Of a DNA stretch of 64,000 nt, positions 45,454-57,132 are shown one piece after another. A program made the position numbers and the translations under genes. The number at the start of each line of letters is the position of its first letter. The stretch's first letter is position 1. This DNA is from Pseudomonas sp. MM223 (GTDB lineage Bacteria > Pseudomonadota > Gammaproteobacteria > Pseudomonadales > Pseudomonadaceae): NCBI GenBank assembly GCA_947090765.1, contig OX352322.1:477501-541500 (forward strand), read 5' to 3'. Under the pieces are notes generated by a model, which did no database searches, was not told the origin of the DNA, and worked only from the letters and a program-made list of their open reading frames with translations.

Positions 45454-47435
45454 TCACGCGCCAGATGAGGTCGGCGTTTGTGCGGGAACATTACGGCTCA
45501 GCAGGGCGAGAAGCTGGGTTTTTTCCTCGCTGGTCAATTCACTTTGACGTGATTTCCTGAGCAGTTGTTCCAGGCTGCGCTCGCGTTGGCGGGCGGACAA
45601 GCTAGTTATAGTGTCGAAAAACTGTTGTTCAAGGTTGTCGGCTACGATCAGCCATTCCTTTTCCGCCAGGGCCCGCAGCAGGCGGCCCTGTTCGGTACCA
45701 TGCCAACGTGCAATCAGCTGCATTGAGCTTAGCCCAGGATTTTTCTGTGCGGCTTCGATCAATGCCACCAACAGCTGGCTGTACAGGTGTTCTTCGTCGG
45801 CAAAGTGGCTGGCATCTTCTACCTTGCCGGCCAGCAATGGGTGGTGCAGCAACGTGCGCAGTGCCGCCAGGGTGGGGGGTTCGACCGGGGCTGGCACACG
45901 CGGTGGCGCTTCGTCACGTTGCTGCCAGGGCTTGCCGCCCTTGCGGTTCTTGTCCCAGGGTTTGTCGCTCCACTGCTTTTTGCCACCGCCCTTGTTCGGC
46001 TTCCACGCCTGTTCTTGCTGAACGGGGGCGAAGTCGTGCTGCGGCATGTCACCGTAGTCAGGGGTGTAGCTGGCCATGGCGTCGTAGTCGTAGCCAGGGT
46101 CGTAGTCCGGCACGTTACTGGCTGCCGGCGCTTGTTGCGCCAGCTGCTCGACCTGCTGCGGGTCCAGGCCGGTGATTTCCTTCAGGCGGTTGCGCATCAG
46201 TTGGCGCAGGTTGGCACCGGGGATTTTTTCGATCAACGGTGCGGCCAGGGTTGCCATGTGCGCCTTGCCTTCCAGCGAGCGCGGGTCGGCTTCTACGCCC
46301 AGTTGCTCGAAGAAGTAGTCGGCCAGCGGTTGGGCGTGCTGGTTGATGCGGGCCTTGAAGGCATCGGTGCCTTCGGCGCGTACCAGGCTGTCCGGGTCTT
46401 CGCCTTCAGGCAGGAACAGAAAGCGCGCGCGGCGGCCGTCCTGCAGGTTCGACAGGGTCGACTCCAGCGCACGCCAGGCGGCCTTGCGCCCGGCTTGGTC
46501 GCCGTCGAAGCAGAACAGCACGCTGGGCACTACCCGGAACAGGCGCTTGAGGTGCTCTTCGCTGGTGGCGGTGCCAAGGGTGGCCACGGCATTGCGCAGG
46601 CCCTGCTGAGCCAGGGCGATGACGTCCATGTAGCCCTCGACGACGATGATCTCGTCGAGGTTGCGGTTGTGTTTGCGCGCCTCGTACAGCCCGTACAGCT
46701 CCTGACCCTTGTGAAACACCGGGGTTTCAGGGGAGTTCAGGTACTTGGGCTTGTCGTCGCCCAGTACCCGGCCGCCGAAGGCGATGATGCGCCCACGGCT
46801 GTCGCGGATGGGGAACATCACCCGGTCGCGAAAACGGTCGTAGCGCTTGCCGCTTTCGGCGTTCTCGATCAGCAGGCCGGCATCGATCATGACCTTTTGC
46901 TGCAGGGTGTCGGCACCCAGGTGCTTGAGCAGGTTGTCCCAGCCGGGCGGGGCAAAGCCCAGGCAGAAATCGCGAGCGATCTCGCCGGACAGGCCGCGGC
47001 CCTTAAGGTAGTCCACCGCAGCCTTGCGGGTCGGGTGGCTACGCAGGGCCTGGCGGTAGAATTCCGAGGCGGCGTCCAGCAGCGGGTACAGTGGCGAGTC
47101 GGTTGGCTGGCGAGGCTTCTGGTCGCGACGGCCCTGCTCGCGGGGTACTTCCATGCCGCGGCGCGGGCCAGTTCTTCGACAGCCTGGGGGAAGTCCAGGT
47201 TGTCGTGGTCCATGACGAAGCCCAGGGCGTTGCCGCCAGCGCCGCAGCCGAAGCAGTAGTAGAACTGCTTGTCGGGGCTGACCGTGAAGGAAGGTGTTTT
47301 TTCCTTGTGGAACGGGCAGCAGGCCGAGTAGTTTTTGCCGGTTTTTTTCAGCTGGACGCGCGAACTCACCACGTCGACGATGTCGAGGCGGTTGATCAGG
47401 TCGTCAATGAAACTCTGGGGAATCAGCCCGGCCAT
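45454..47435 (-). CDS. dnaG: DNA primase, with a one-base frameshift
   Basis: Makes RNA primers at the replication fork. The first ~90 residues (MAGLIPQSFIDDLINRLDIVDVV, zinc motif CCPFHKEKTPSFTVSPDKQFYYCFGCG) are read from the ATG at 47435; the rest (MEVPREQGRRDQ to the DnaB-binding C-terminus), including the TOPRIM part (IVVEGYMDVIALAQ, LCFDGDQAG), is in another frame. The break is at about 47150-47156, where GCCGCGGCATGG should read GCCGCGGGCATGG: one G is missing. Because primase is essential, a sequencing or assembly indel is the best explanation. Repaired length is about 660 residues. Confidence 0.95.
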
Positions 47436-47738
47436 GGCAGTCTCGTCATCTGGCAACTGGCAAGTCTAATCGCTCACGCGCCGAATGGGGCGAGTGATGC
47501 TTGGGGAAGTGCGAGGGAATGTGTGCTCGTCGCCAGCCCCTAAGGGCCCGTCAGTCGGACGTGCACGTCTGGTCATACAGCAAGAAAGACCAGCTCTGAC
47601 GTTTCAGGCAGGTTGCCCCTGTGCAGTTCGCATGAAGCTTGTGCGGGGCCTTGAGCTAGCTGCTCAAGTTTGAAACGACCGCTGCCATCGCCCGGCGGTT
47701 AGCCGGGCAGGGCAGAAGCTTTGCGTAGAACGTCTGTA
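47436..47738. other. Gap between rpsU and dnaG
   Basis: About 300 bases without a gene. A hairpin GCCCGGC-...-GCCGGGC near 47690-47708 lies 30 bases after the rpsU stop and may separate rpsU from dnaG. In some pseudomonads a yqeY-like gene lies here; I find no such frame. Confidence 0.5.
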
Positions 47739-47954
47739 TTAGTACAGACGAACGGCGCGGCGCTGTTCGCGCTGTACTTTCTTGGCGTGACGCTTAACAG
47801 CAGCAGCTGCTTTGCGCTTACGCTCGGCGGTCGGCTTCTCGTAAAACTCGCGGCTACGAACTTCAGCCAGTACACCGGCTTTTTCGCAGGAGCGCTTGAA
47901 ACGACGCAGAGCTACGTCGAAGGGTTCGTTCTCTTTAACTTTGACGGCTGGCAT
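47739..47954 (-). CDS. rpsU: 30S ribosomal protein S21
   Basis: A 71-residue basic protein ([48 protein letters not shown]... ending VRLY) that fits S21 fully; it helps initiation by stabilising the 16S 3' end region. First gene of the rpsU-dnaG-rpoD cluster, divergent from tsaD. Confidence 0.98.
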   Translation of the reverse strand: MPAVKVKENEPFDVALRRFKRSCEKAGVLAEVRSREFYEKPTAERKRKAAAAVKRHAKKVQREQRRAVRLY

Positions 47955-48158
47955 CCAGGGCTACCTTAATTCATTACCGGGGTAGACGTGCTCCTGGCAA
48001 AACAAAGGTGTGCTGGAGAACGTCGGTTTTCAAGGGTTGCGGATGTTAACCCTTAGCAAGCCGGAATGCAAAGCCTCTGATCGAAAACCGCTGGTCGGCA
48101 TCCGACACGGGGACTATCATGCGCGCCTTCGAATTCAGCCCCCACAAGGGACGAACCC

Positions 48159-49184
48159 ATGCTAGTACTGGGATTGGAAACATCCTGCGACGAAACTGGC
48201 GTCGCATTATACGACAGCGAGCGCGGTTTGTTGGCCGACGCACTGTTCAGCCAGATTGACCTGCACCGCGTGTTTGGCGGTGTGGTGCCCGAGCTTGCCT
48301 CGCGTGACCACGTAAAGCGCATGTTGCCGCTCATCCGCCAGGTGCTGGAGGAGGCGGGTTGCGTCGCCACCGAGATCGACGCCATTGCCTACACCGCAGG
48401 CCCTGGCCTGATCGGCGCATTGCTGGTGGGCGCCTCCTGCGCCCAGGCGCTGGCCTTTGCCTGGGACATTCCGGCGATTGGTGTGCACCACATGGAAGGC
48501 CACCTGCTGGCACCGATGCTGGAAGAAAACCCACCGGAGTTTCCGTTCGTCGCTTTGTTGGTTTCAGGCGGGCACACCCAGTTGGTACGCGTCGATGGCA
48601 TCGGTCAGTACGAACTGCTGGGCGAGAGCCTGGACGATGCCGCCGGCGAAGCGTTCGACAAGACCGCCAAGCTGATCGGCCTCAACTACCCCGGTGGCCC
48701 GGAAATCGCGCGCCTGGCCGAGCAGGGTGTACCTGGGCGGTTCGTGTTCCCGCGGCCGATGACTGACCGCCCGGGGCTGGAATTCAGCTTCAGCGGCCTC
48801 AAGACCTTCGCCCTCAACACCTGGCAGCAATGCAAGAACGCTGGCGACGACAGCGAGCAAACCCGTTGCGACCTGTCCCTGGCATTCCAGCAGGCAGTGG
48901 TGGAAACTTTGACCATCAAGTGCAAGCGGGCGCTCAAGCAGACCGGCCTCAAGCGCCTGGTCATCGCGGGTGGCGTGAGTGCCAACAAGGCCTTGCGTGC
49001 GTCCCTTGAGGACATGCTCGCCAGCATCAAGGGCAATGTGTACTACGCGCGCCCGCAGTTCTGTACCGACAACGGCGCGATGATCGCTTACGCCGGTTGC
49101 CAGCGCCTTTTGGCCGGGCAGCAGCAGGACCTGGCGATCAGCGTGCAGGCACGCTGGCCGATGGAGCAGTTGCCACCGCTGTAA
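48159..49184 (+). CDS. tsaD: tRNA N6-threonylcarbamoyladenosine transferase
   Basis: A 341-residue Kae1/TsaD ATPase that transfers threonylcarbamoyl to A37 of ANN-decoding tRNAs, with TsaB, TsaE and TsaC. Seen: [19 protein letters not shown] at the start, the metal-binding histidines in [23 protein letters not shown], and [13 protein letters not shown]. Full length. It is divergent from rpsU with a 204-base gap. Confidence 0.97.
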   Translation: MLVLGLETSCDETGVALYDSERGLLADALFSQIDLHRVFGGVVPELASRDHVKRMLPLIRQVLEEAGCVATEIDAIAYTAGPGLIGALLVGASCAQALAFAWDIPAIGVHHMEGHLLAPMLEENPPEFPFVALLVSGGHTQLVRVDGIGQYELLGESLDDAAGEAFDKTAKLIGLNYPGGPEIARLAEQGVPGRFVFPRPMTDRPGLEFSFSGLKTFALNTWQQCKNAGDDSEQTRCDLSLAFQQAVVETLTIKCKRALKQTGLKRLVIAGGVSANKALRASLEDMLASIKGNVYYARPQFCTDNGAMIAYAGCQRLLAGQQQDLAISVQARWPMEQLPPL

Positions 49185-49201
49185 CGATTGAAGCTGAACG
49201 T

Positions 49202-49771
49202 TCAGAAGTGCCGTTCGCGCCCCGCAAACAGGTCGCGCAGGTTGTTGCGGTGGCGCCATACGATCATCACGGTCAGCACGGTGATCGGCAACAGGGCCTC
49301 GGGCTCGCGCCAGGCCAGCAATGGCAGGGTCAGTGGCGTAGCAATCAGTGCCGCCAGGGAGCTGGTGCGGGTGAGGTAGAAGGTCAGCAGCCAGGCGCCG
49401 ATGGCCAGCAGCGCGGCCGGGAAGTACAGGCCCATGAGCATGCCGGCAGCCGTCGCCACGCCCTTGCCGCCCTGGAAGCGGAAGTACAGCGGGAACAGGT
49501 GGCCCAGCACCGCGCATACGCCCACCCAGGCTTGCGCGTGCAGGTCCAGCCCGGCAACGCGGGCGAGCAGTACCGGCAAAAGGCCCTTGCACAGGTCGCC
49601 AAGCAGGGTCAGGATCGCCAGTTTACGGCCTGCCAGGCGTAGCATGTTGGTGGCGCCGGCATTGCCCGAACCGCTGGAACGCGGGTCCGGGCTGCCCGAA
49701 AGGCGGCTGAGGACAATGGCGAAGGACAGTGAGCCGAGCAGGTAGGCGAGCAACGCCAGTAACCAAAACAT
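49202..49771 (-). CDS. plsY: Acyl-phosphate:glycerol-3-phosphate acyltransferase
   Basis: A 189-residue membrane enzyme for the first acylation of phospholipid synthesis. Seen: [24 protein letters not shown], the motif [11 protein letters not shown], and [12 protein letters not shown], with five to seven hydrophobic segments. Convergent with tsaD (17 bases apart). Confidence 0.96.
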   Translation of the reverse strand: MFWLLALLAYLLGSLSFAIVLSRLSGSPDPRSSGSGNAGATNMLRLAGRKLAILTLLGDLCKGLLPVLLARVAGLDLHAQAWVGVCAVLGHLFPLYFRFQGGKGVATAAGMLMGLYFPAALLAIGAWLLTFYLTRTSSLAALIATPLTLPLLAWREPEALLPITVLTVMIVWRHRNNLRDLFAGRERHF

Positions 49772-49845
49772 GCTAACTATTCCGGGCGAGGACGCCCTGA
49801 TTCTAACGGCGCCAGTCGCCCTTGTCGTGCTGTGGAGAGAAGTGC

Positions 49846-50202
49846 TTGGACAGAGTGTTCATCGAAGGCCTGGAAGTCGATACCGTCATCGGTGCCTATG
49901 ACTGGGAGCGGGATATTCGCCAGTGCTTGCGCCTGGACCTGAGCTTTGCCTGGGACAACCGCCCGGCCGCAGCGGGTGACGATTTGAGCCTGGCGCTGGA
50001 CTATGCCAGCGTGTCGGCGCGCATCCAGGGGTTTGCCGAGCAGGCGCGTTTCGAGTTGGTCGAAACCTTCGCCGAGCGCCTGGTGGCAACCTTGATGGAA
50101 GAATTCCATATCCCCTGGGTGCGGTTGAAACTGACCAAGCCAGGTGCGGTACCGGCTGCCCGTGGTGGTGTTGGCGTGGAGATCGAGCGCGGATGTCTCT
50201 GA
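49846..50202 (+). CDS. folB: Dihydroneopterin aldolase
   Basis: A 118-residue folate-pathway enzyme that converts dihydroneopterin to 6-hydroxymethyl-dihydropterin. Seen: [25 protein letters not shown] and the C-terminal [21 protein letters not shown]. Start placed at a TTG with GGAGAG upstream, giving the usual length; no ATG is available nearby. Overlaps folK by 10 bases. Confidence 0.94.
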   Translation: MDRVFIEGLEVDTVIGAYDWERDIRQCLRLDLSFAWDNRPAAAGDDLSLALDYASVSARIQGFAEQARFELVETFAERLVATLMEEFHIPWVRLKLTKPGAVPAARGGVGVEIERGCL

Positions 50203-50702
50203 GCACGGTTTACCTGGGCCTGGGCAGCAACATCGACCGTGAGGCGCATTTGTGCGCCGGGCTCGATGCGTTGGCGGGCATCCTGAGCGACATGCGCTGT
50301 TCGCCGGCATTCGAAAGCCAGGCGGTGGGGATCAAGAGCGGGCCGTTCATCAACTTCGTGGTAACGGGGCAAACCGCGTTGCCGCTGATCGAGCTGGACC
50401 GCCGGTTGAAGTTCATCGAGGCCGACAATGGCCGTTATGCGCCGGACCGCAAAGGGCTGCCGCTGGATATCGATGTGCTGATGTATGACGATCTGCACGG
50501 CACCTTCGATGGGTTGGTATTGCCCCGGGCCGAGATCCTGAAGAACGCATTCGTGCTGTGGCCGCTGTCGTTGCTGGCGCCTGAGCTGGTGCATCCAGGG
50601 GCGGGCAAGAGCATGGCCCGGTTGTGGCAGCAAGCACAGATTGACCAGGTACTGGCCCCGGTCGCCTTTGAGTGGCGTGGGTTGCAGTTAACACCTGCCT
50701 GA
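50193..50702 (+). CDS. folK: HPPK, 6-hydroxymethyl-dihydropterin pyrophosphokinase
   Basis: A 169-residue kinase for the step after FolB. Seen: VYLGLGSNIDREAHLCAGLDAL, the DRKGLPLDIDVLMYDDL motif with two metal-binding Asp, and LPRAEILKNAFVLWPLSLLAPE. The motif HPR becomes LPR here, common in this variant. Translation is coupled to folB by the overlap. Confidence 0.93.
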   Translation: MSLSTVYLGLGSNIDREAHLCAGLDALAGILSDMRCSPAFESQAVGIKSGPFINFVVTGQTALPLIELDRRLKFIEADNGRYAPDRKGLPLDIDVLMYDDLHGTFDGLVLPRAEILKNAFVLWPLSLLAPELVHPGAGKSMARLWQQAQIDQVLAPVAFEWRGLQLTPA

Positions 50703-50718
50703 CTGTTAGGCGCGGTCA

Positions 50719-50769
50719 CTGTGGGAGCGGCCTTGCCGGTCCGGCGCCCCGGCAAGGCCGCTCCCACAG
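50719..50769. repeat. REP palindrome
   Basis: ctgtgggagcggccttgccg pairs with cggcaaggccgctcccacag in one long hairpin between convergent folK and cca; likely also ends transcription. Confidence 0.85.
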
Positions 50770-50781
50770 GTGCCGCGCTGC

Positions 50782-51889
50782 TCAACTGCGCTTGTAAGCC
50801 TCAAGCGCTTTCAGCCTCTCGCCTTTGAGTGCTTCGCCAAGTGCCTGGCCTGTCAGCCCAGCCTGTACCAACGGTTTCACATCCACCGCTCGCGCCGCTG
50901 CTGCTGCCCCTCGCAGGTAATCGGCCTGTGGATAACCAGGCTTACCATCGCCCAGCGACGCCATCTCGCAAGCGACCACAAAATCCTCAAACCGCTGCGG
51001 CCGTCGGTAAACATCAAACTTTTGCAAAAGATCCAGCAGTGCCGTGGCTGGCGAGCTCCAGTGCCTGATTGCTCAAGGCCAGGCACTCTCCGGTCAGTAA
51101 GGCCAGCTCCTGGCATTCCCTTGGTGCCTTGAGGCGCTGGTTGACGGCTTTGATCGATGCGGGTGCCAGCCCGTGCAGTAGGCAGGCCCAGCGTACGTGC
51201 AGGGGCTGTTCATGTGCTGCTGCCTGCTCCAGTGCCGCCAAGCCCGGGGAATCGTCAGCTAGCTCAGGCAGCAGCGCCTGCAGGGCATCGCAATCGCGCA
51301 ACACCTGGAAGAAAACCTGGGGTTGTGGCTCCATCAGCGCACGCTCGATCTCCTTCCAGCTGCGCTCGGCAGTCAACGCCTGTAGCTCGCCAGAGGCACT
51401 GATCTGGCGCATCAGTTCTAGCGTTTCTTCGGCAACCCGGAAACCCAGTGGTGCATAGCGGGCGGCAAACCGCGCAACGCGCAGCACGCGCAATGGATCT
51501 TCGGCGAATGCCGGGGATACATGGCGTAAAATTCGCTTTTCGAGGTCGTCTTTGCCGTGGTGGGGGTCGTACACCGTGCCTGCTTCGTCCTCGGCCATTG
51601 CGTTGATGGTCAGGTCACGGCGGATCAGGTCTTCTTCCAGGGTCACGTCAGGGCTGGCGTGAAAAGTGAACCCGCCATACCCACGCCCGCTCTTGCGCTC
51701 GGTACGCGCCAAGGCGTATTCCTCGCCGGTTTTCGGGTGCAGGAACACCGGAAAATCAGCGCCCACCGGCCGATAGCCCTTGGCGTGCATTTCTTCGACG
51801 GTGGCGCCCACCACGAGCCAGTCGATATCGCTGACAGGAAGGCCGAGCAGGCGGTCGCGCACGGCGCCGCCAACTTTGTAGATGTGCAT
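50782..51889 (-). CDS. cca: tRNA nucleotidyltransferase (CCA-adding), with a one-base frameshift
   Basis: Adds or repairs the CCA end of tRNA. The N-terminal domain is clear: [26 protein letters not shown] with the catalytic Dx[11 protein letters not shown], and [15 protein letters not shown]. At about 51045-51055 the frame changes: GAGCTCGCC should probably be GAGCTGCC (one base extra), after which [18 protein letters not shown] ... EAYKRS follows to 50782. Repaired length is about 368 residues, the short class without an HD domain. As an important gene with a single indel, an assembly error is likely. Confidence 0.93.
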
Positions 51890-51944
51890 GTGCAGCTCTC
51901 CATAACTGCCGACAGGATAACCCGTCGGCAGTCATGGCGTTGCA

Positions 51945-53513
51945 CTAGAGGTGGTGAATGACAGCCAGGTCCATGCGCCCGTAGTCGGCGCTTTCGCCGT
52001 GCTCGCCGCGTGGTGGCATGTGGTGGGTTTTCATCACTTGCTCGCCCTGTACGGTCTCCAGGTGGATATCGAAGCCCCACAAGCGATGCAGATGCTTGAG
52101 CACTTCATCGGTCGAGTCGCCCAGCGGTTTGCGGTTGTGCTGCTGGTGGCGCAGGGTCAGCGAGCGGTCGCCGCGACGGTCGACGCTCCAGATCTGCACG
52201 TTCGGTTCTCGGTTGCCCAGGTTGTACTGCGCGGCCAGCAGCTCACGAATCACCCGGTAACCGGCTTCGTCGTGAATGGCGGGTACCAGCAGGTCGTCGC
52301 GTTGGTCGTCATCGAGGATGCTGAACAGCTTGAGGTCACGCATCACCTTGGGCGACAGGTACTGCAGGATGAAGCTCTCGTCCTTGAAGCTGCTCATGGC
52401 AAACTTGATGGTAGAAAGCCAGTCACTGCCGGCAATGTCGGGGAACCAGTGGCGATCTTCCTCGGTCGGGTTTTCGCACATGCGGCGGATGTCGGTGTAC
52501 ATCGCAAAGCCCAGTGCGTAAGGGTTGATGCCGCTGTAGTAGGGGCTGTCGAAGCCGGGCTGGAACACCACGCTGGTGTGTGACTGCAAGAACTCCATCA
52601 TGAAGCCTTCGGTGATCAGCCCTTCGTCGTACAGGTCGTTCATCAGCGTGTAGTGCCAGAAAGTTGCCCAACCTTCGTTCATTACCTGGGTCTGGCGCTG
52701 TGGGTAGAAGTACTGGGCGATTTTGCGCACGATGCGCACCACTTCACGCTGCCAGGGCTCGAGCAGCGGTGCATTTTTCTCGATGAAATACAGGATGTTT
52801 TCCTGTGGTTCGGCGGGGAAGCGCGCATCATCGCGTTCGTTACCCCGTTCGGCGCTTTTCGGGATGGTGCGCCACAGGTCGTTGATCTGGCGCTGCAGGT
52901 GCTCTTCGCGTTCCTTCTGCCGGCGGCGTTCCTCTTCTGCAGAGATAGGGTAGGGGCGCTTGTAGCGGTCCACGCCGTAGTTCATCAGGGCATGGCAGGA
53001 GTCGATCAGGTCTTCCACGGCGTCGATGCCGTGGCGCTCCTCGCACTGGGCGATGTACTGCTTGGCAAACACCAGGTAATCGATGATCGAGCTGGCATCG
53101 GTCCAGGTGCGGAACAGGTAGTTGCCTTTGAAGAAGCTGTTGTGGCCATAACAGGCGTGGGCAATCACCAGCGCCTGCATACACATGGTGTTTTCTTCCA
53201 TGAGGTAGGCAATGCACGGGTCGGAGTTGATCACGATCTCATAGGCCAGGCCCATCTGGCCGCGGCTGTAGGACTTTTCTGTACTTAGGAACTGCTTGCC
53301 GTAGGACCAGTGGTGGTAACCCAGCGGCATGCCGACCGAGGCATAGGCGTCCATCATCTGCTCGGCAGTGATCACCTCGATCTGGTTGGGGTAAGTGTCC
53401 AGGGCGTAACGCTCGGCCAGGCGGCTGATTTCCCGGTCGTAGGTCTGGATCAGCTCGAACGTCCACTCGGACCCGGTGGAAATGGGTTGGCGTCTCTGTG
53501 CTCTGGCGGTCAT
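51945..53513 (-). CDS. SpoVR-family protein
   Basis: A 522-residue cytoplasmic protein of unknown biochemical role, named after a Bacillus spore-cortex gene; in proteobacteria it always travels with PrkA and the DUF444 protein. Seen: [27 protein letters not shown], and [20 protein letters not shown], the conserved family motifs. Its ATG overlaps the TGA of the DUF444 gene by four bases, so the three-gene operon prkA-DUF444-spoVR is coupled here. Often induced in stationary phase or nitrogen stress. Confidence 0.95.
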   Translation of the reverse strand: MTARAQRRQPISTGSEWTFELIQTYDREISRLAERYALDTYPNQIEVITAEQMMDAYASVGMPLGYHHWSYGKQFLSTEKSYSRGQMGLAYEIVINSDPCIAYLMEENTMCMQALVIAHACYGHNSFFKGNYLFRTWTDASSIIDYLVFAKQYIAQCEERHGIDAVEDLIDSCHALMNYGVDRYKRPYPISAEEERRRQKEREEHLQRQINDLWRTIPKSAERGNERDDARFPAEPQENILYFIEKNAPLLEPWQREVVRIVRKIAQYFYPQRQTQVMNEGWATFWHYTLMNDLYDEGLITEGFMMEFLQSHTSVVFQPGFDSPYYSGINPYALGFAMYTDIRRMCENPTEEDRHWFPDIAGSDWLSTIKFAMSSFKDESFILQYLSPKVMRDLKLFSILDDDQRDDLLVPAIHDEAGYRVIRELLAAQYNLGNREPNVQIWSVDRRGDRSLTLRHQQHNRKPLGDSTDEVLKHLHRLWGFDIHLETVQGEQVMKTHHMPPRGEHGESADYGRMDLAVIHHL

Positions 53514-54784
53514 GTGGCTAACCTGCGCTGGAAGAGTTCACGGAAGACCGGGTAGATGTCACCGGCCGATACCAACTGCTGCTGCGCGAACGTGTCGGGG
53601 AAAGCTTCGCCGATGCGCTCGTATTCGTACCACAGCGCTTGGTGCTCACGGGGGGTGATCTCGACGTAAGTGTAGTACTGCACGTGCGGCATGATCTGCT
53701 TGGAGAGGATGTCGCGGCAGATTGGCGAGTCGTCGTTCCAGTTGTCGCCGTCAGAAGCCTGGGCGGCGTAGATGTTCCAGTCGCTGGCCGGGTAGCGTTC
53801 GGCCATGATCTCCTGCATCAGCTTGAGCGCGCTGGAGACGATGGTGCCGCCGGTTTCCCGCGAGTAGAAGAACTCTTCCTCATCGACTTCCCGGGCGCTG
53901 GTGTGGTGGCGGATGAATACCACTTCGATGCGGTCATAGTTACGCTTGAGGAACAGGTACAACAGGATGAAGAAGCGTTTGGCGATGTCCTTGGTGGCCT
54001 GGGTCATGGAGCCGGACACGTCCATCAGGCAGAACATCACCGCCTTGGAACTGGGGTTGGGCTGCTTGACCAGCAGGTTGTACTTGAGGTCGAACGTATC
54101 AAGGAAGGGCAGGCGGTTGATGCGTGCCTTCAGGCGTTCGATTTCCTGTTCGACTTCCTGGATGTCGGTGAAGTTGTCCGGCTCCTCGACCCGCAGGCGA
54201 TCGAGTTCCTTTTGTGCTTCACGCAGCAGTGCGCGGCTGCTGCCGGTCAGGGCGATCCGCCGGGCATGCGCCGAGCGCAGGGTACGCACAATGTTGATAC
54301 GTGACGGGTTGCCTTCGTTGGCGATACCCGCGCGCACAGTCTTGAAAGTGTCGGTCCCGGTCAGGTGGCGTTTCACCAGGTTGGGCAGTTCGAGGTCCTC
54401 GAACATGAATTCGAGGAATTCTTCCTGGGTGATCTGGAAGACGAAGTCATCCATGCCATCGCCGGAGTTGCCAGCCTTGCCGCGGCCCCCGCCGCCCCCG
54501 CCACCGCCTTGCGGCCTGGGGATATGTTCGCCGGCGGTGAATTCCTTGTTGCCTGGGTGCACGACGGTCTGTTTGCCGCCGCGACCGTGGTGCAGCACAG
54601 GCTCGTCGATGTCACGGCCCGGAATGCTGATTTGTTCGCCATGTTCCATGTCCATGATGGAACGGCGGCTTACCGCCTCCTCGACGGCTTTCTTGATGTG
54701 TTCGCGGTACCGCCGCAAAAAGCGCTGGCGGTTGACCGTGCTCTTGTTCTTGCCGTTCAGGCGTCGGTCTATAACGTAGCTCAT
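53510..54784 (-). CDS. DUF444 (YeaH-family) protein
   Basis: A 424-residue protein with a von Willebrand A-like domain: the MIDAS-type pattern [23 protein letters not shown] is seen in the middle. N-terminal [34 protein letters not shown] and a glycine-rich stretch ([13 protein letters not shown], about 95-110) are typical. Start placed at the ATG at 54784 just before a GGGACC; the longer frame lacks a start signal. Works with the PrkA kinase and SpoVR protein. Confidence 0.94.
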   Translation of the reverse strand: MSYVIDRRLNGKNKSTVNRQRFLRRYREHIKKAVEEAVSRRSIMDMEHGEQISIPGRDIDEPVLHHGRGGKQTVVHPGNKEFTAGEHIPRPQGGGGGGGGRGKAGNSGDGMDDFVFQITQEEFLEFMFEDLELPNLVKRHLTGTDTFKTVRAGIANEGNPSRINIVRTLRSAHARRIALTGSSRALLREAQKELDRLRVEEPDNFTDIQEVEQEIERLKARINRLPFLDTFDLKYNLLVKQPNPSSKAVMFCLMDVSGSMTQATKDIAKRFFILLYLFLKRNYDRIEVVFIRHHTSAREVDEEEFFYSRETGGTIVSSALKLMQEIMAERYPASDWNIYAAQASDGDNWNDDSPICRDILSKQIMPHVQYYTYVEITPREHQALWYEYERIGEAFPDTFAQQQLVSAGDIYPVFRELFQRRLAT

Positions 54785-54806
54785 GGTCCCTCCGGTGACT
54801 GGATCC

Positions 54807-54922
54807 AGCTGCAAGCCACAAGCTTCAAGCTGCAAGAAAGAGCAGCCACCGCTGCTGCAGGCTGTGACGCGGGCGGAAAAGCCAACGCCAGGCAGCTTGC
54901 AGCTCGCGGCTAGTAGCTTGCC
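54807..54922. repeat. AAGCTGCAAGCTTCAAGC-type repeat cluster
   Basis: aagccacaagcttcaagctgcaag at the left, and gcagcttgcagctcgcggctagtagcttgccgctt at the right in the opposite sense, form an imperfect inverted pair in the 141-bp gap between prkA and the DUF444 gene. It differs from the ctcccacagg REP type elsewhere in the window. Confidence 0.65.
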
Positions 54923-54925
54923 GCT

Positions 54926-56848
54926 TTATTGCGATTTCCTGACCCGCAGGTACCATTCCGACAGCAGACGAACCTGTTTGTCGGTGTAGCCACGCTCCAC
55001 CATGCGCGTGACGAAGTCGTTGTGCTTCTGTTGGTCTTCCTTGCTGGCCTTGGCGTTGAAGCTGATGACCGGCAGCAGGTCTTCGGTGTTGGAGAACATT
55101 TTCTTCTCGATCACCACCCGCAGCTTTTCATAGCTCAGCCAGCTCGGGTTCTTGCCGTTGTTGTTGGCACGGGCGCGCAGCACGAAGTTGACGATTTCGT
55201 TGCGGAAATCTTTCGGGTTGCTGATGCCGGCCGGTTTTTCGATCTTCTCCAGCTCTTCGTTGAGGGCGATGCGGTTGAGAATTTCGCCGGTTTCCGGGTC
55301 GCGGTACTCCTGGTCCTGGATCCAGAAGTCGGCGTACAGCACGTAGCGGTCGAAAATGTTCTGGCCGTATTCGCTGTAGGACTCCAGGTAGGCGGTCTGG
55401 ATTTCCTTGCCGATGAACTCGATGTAGCGCGGTGCCAGGTACTCCTTCAGGTAGCGCAGGTAGCGTTCGCGCACTTCGGCAGGGAACTGTTCCTGTTCGA
55501 TCTGCTGTTCGAGCACATACAGCAGGTGAACCGGGTTGGCCGCAATCTCGTGTGGGTCGAAGTTGAATACCTTGGAAAGGATCTTGAAGGCGAAGCGGGT
55601 CGACAGGCCGTTCATGCCCTCGTCGACGCCTGCCGAGTCCCGGTATTCCTGGATCGACTTGGCCTTGGGATCGGTGTCTTTGAGGTTTTCGCCATCGTAC
55701 ACGCGCATCTTCGAGTAGATGTTGGAGTTCTCTGGCTCTTTGAGGCGCGAGAGGACAGTGAACTGCGCCAGCATCTTGAGGGTGTCTGGCGCGCAATGGG
55801 CCTTGGCCAGCGAACTGTTGATGAGCAACTTGTCGTAGATCTTGATCTCATCGCTGACGCGCAGGCAGTACGGCACCTTGACGATGTAGATCCGGTCGAT
55901 GAACGCTTCGTTGTTCTTGTTGTTACGGAAGGTGTGCCACTCCGATTCGTTGGAGTGGGCCAGCAGGATGCCGGTGTAGGGAATGGCGCCCAGCCCCTCG
56001 GTACTGTTGTAGTTGCCTTCCTGAGTGGCCGTAAGCAGTGGGTGCAGGACCTTGATCGGGGCCTTGAACATCTCGACGAATTCCATCAGGCCCTGGTTGG
56101 CCCGGCACAGCGCGCCCGAGTAGCTGTAGGCATCGGCGTCGTTCTGCGGGAATTCCTCGAGCTTGCGGATATCAACCTTGCCGACCAGGGCGGAAATGTC
56201 CTGGTTGTTCTCGTCGCCCGGTTCGGTCTTGGCGATGGCGATCTGGTTGAGGATCGACGGGTACAGCTTGACCACTTTGAACTTGCTGATGTCGCCACCG
56301 AACTCCTGCAGGCGCTTGGTGGCCCAGGGCGACATGATGGTGTTCAGGTAGCGCCGCGAGATGCCGTACTCTTCCTCGAGAATGGCCCCGTCTTCAGTGG
56401 CGTTGAACAGCCCCAAGGGCGACTCGAACACCGGCGAGCCCTTGATGGCGTAGAACGGGACCTTTTCCATCAGCTGCTTGAGCTTTTCGGCCAGCGACGA
56501 CTTACCGCCGCCCACCGGGCCCAGCAGGTAGAGGATTTGTTTCTTTTCTTCCAGGCCTTGGGCGGCGTGGCGGAAATAAGACACGATCTGGTCGATGCAC
56601 TCTTCCATGCCATGGAAGTCGGCAAAGGCCGGATAGCGGCGGATAACCTTGTTGGAAAAGATGCGCGACAGCCTGGAGTTGGTAGAGGTGTCGATCAGCT
56701 CTGGCTCACCGATGGCCAGCAACAGCCGTTCGGCCGCCGATGCGTAGGCACTGCGATCCCCTTTGCACAGCTCGAGGTACTCCTGCAGCGAGAGTTCTTC
56801 CTGGCGCGTGGACTCGAAACGTTGTTGGAAGTGGCTAAAAATACTCAT
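54926..56848 (-). CDS. prkA: PrkA-family serine protein kinase
   Basis: A 640-residue AAA-like kinase. The N-terminal PrkA AAA domain has the P-loop LLGPVGGGKSSLAEKLK near residue 108, and the C-terminal domain has the kinase-homology region ending SEWYLRVRKSQ. First gene of the prkA-DUF444-spoVR operon. Intact. A 280-bp gap upstream to glpE should contain its promoter. Confidence 0.96.
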   Translation of the reverse strand: MSIFSHFQQRFESTRQEELSLQEYLELCKGDRSAYASAAERLLLAIGEPELIDTSTNSRLSRIFSNKVIRRYPAFADFHGMEECIDQIVSYFRHAAQGLEEKKQILYLLGPVGGGKSSLAEKLKQLMEKVPFYAIKGSPVFESPLGLFNATEDGAILEEEYGISRRYLNTIMSPWATKRLQEFGGDISKFKVVKLYPSILNQIAIAKTEPGDENNQDISALVGKVDIRKLEEFPQNDADAYSYSGALCRANQGLMEFVEMFKAPIKVLHPLLTATQEGNYNSTEGLGAIPYTGILLAHSNESEWHTFRNNKNNEAFIDRIYIVKVPYCLRVSDEIKIYDKLLINSSLAKAHCAPDTLKMLAQFTVLSRLKEPENSNIYSKMRVYDGENLKDTDPKAKSIQEYRDSAGVDEGMNGLSTRFAFKILSKVFNFDPHEIAANPVHLLYVLEQQIEQEQFPAEVRERYLRYLKEYLAPRYIEFIGKEIQTAYLESYSEYGQNIFDRYVLYADFWIQDQEYRDPETGEILNRIALNEELEKIEKPAGISNPKDFRNEIVNFVLRARANNNGKNPSWLSYEKLRVVIEKKMFSNTEDLLPVISFNAKASKEDQQKHNDFVTRMVERGYTDKQVRLLSEWYLRVRKSQ

Positions 56849-57132
56849 GACGTCACCTCGCTCGATACGTGGAGACGACGCCGGATCAGTCAGCTGATGC
56901 TGGCATGCAACCGGTTTTGCCGGCTGCTGTATACCCCCCAGAACACCCTGTAACGCTACCGATGACCCGCACGCCGGTGTACCGGCTCTCCCCTTTTTCT
57001 GGATGGCCTGCGCTTAAGAATAGTTGGTTATCGGCAAGTTCAAGGGAGAGGGGCGGAGAAGTTGCGAACGACCGTTCGTCAGATAAGCCGCAAGCCCGCA
57101 CAGGGCGCGGGCTGCAGTAAAAATGAAAATAT

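Noticed and set aside
54929..56953. 674-codon plus-strand frame opposite prkA
   Set aside because: Shadow of prkA, which has a P-loop and a normal length on the minus strand.
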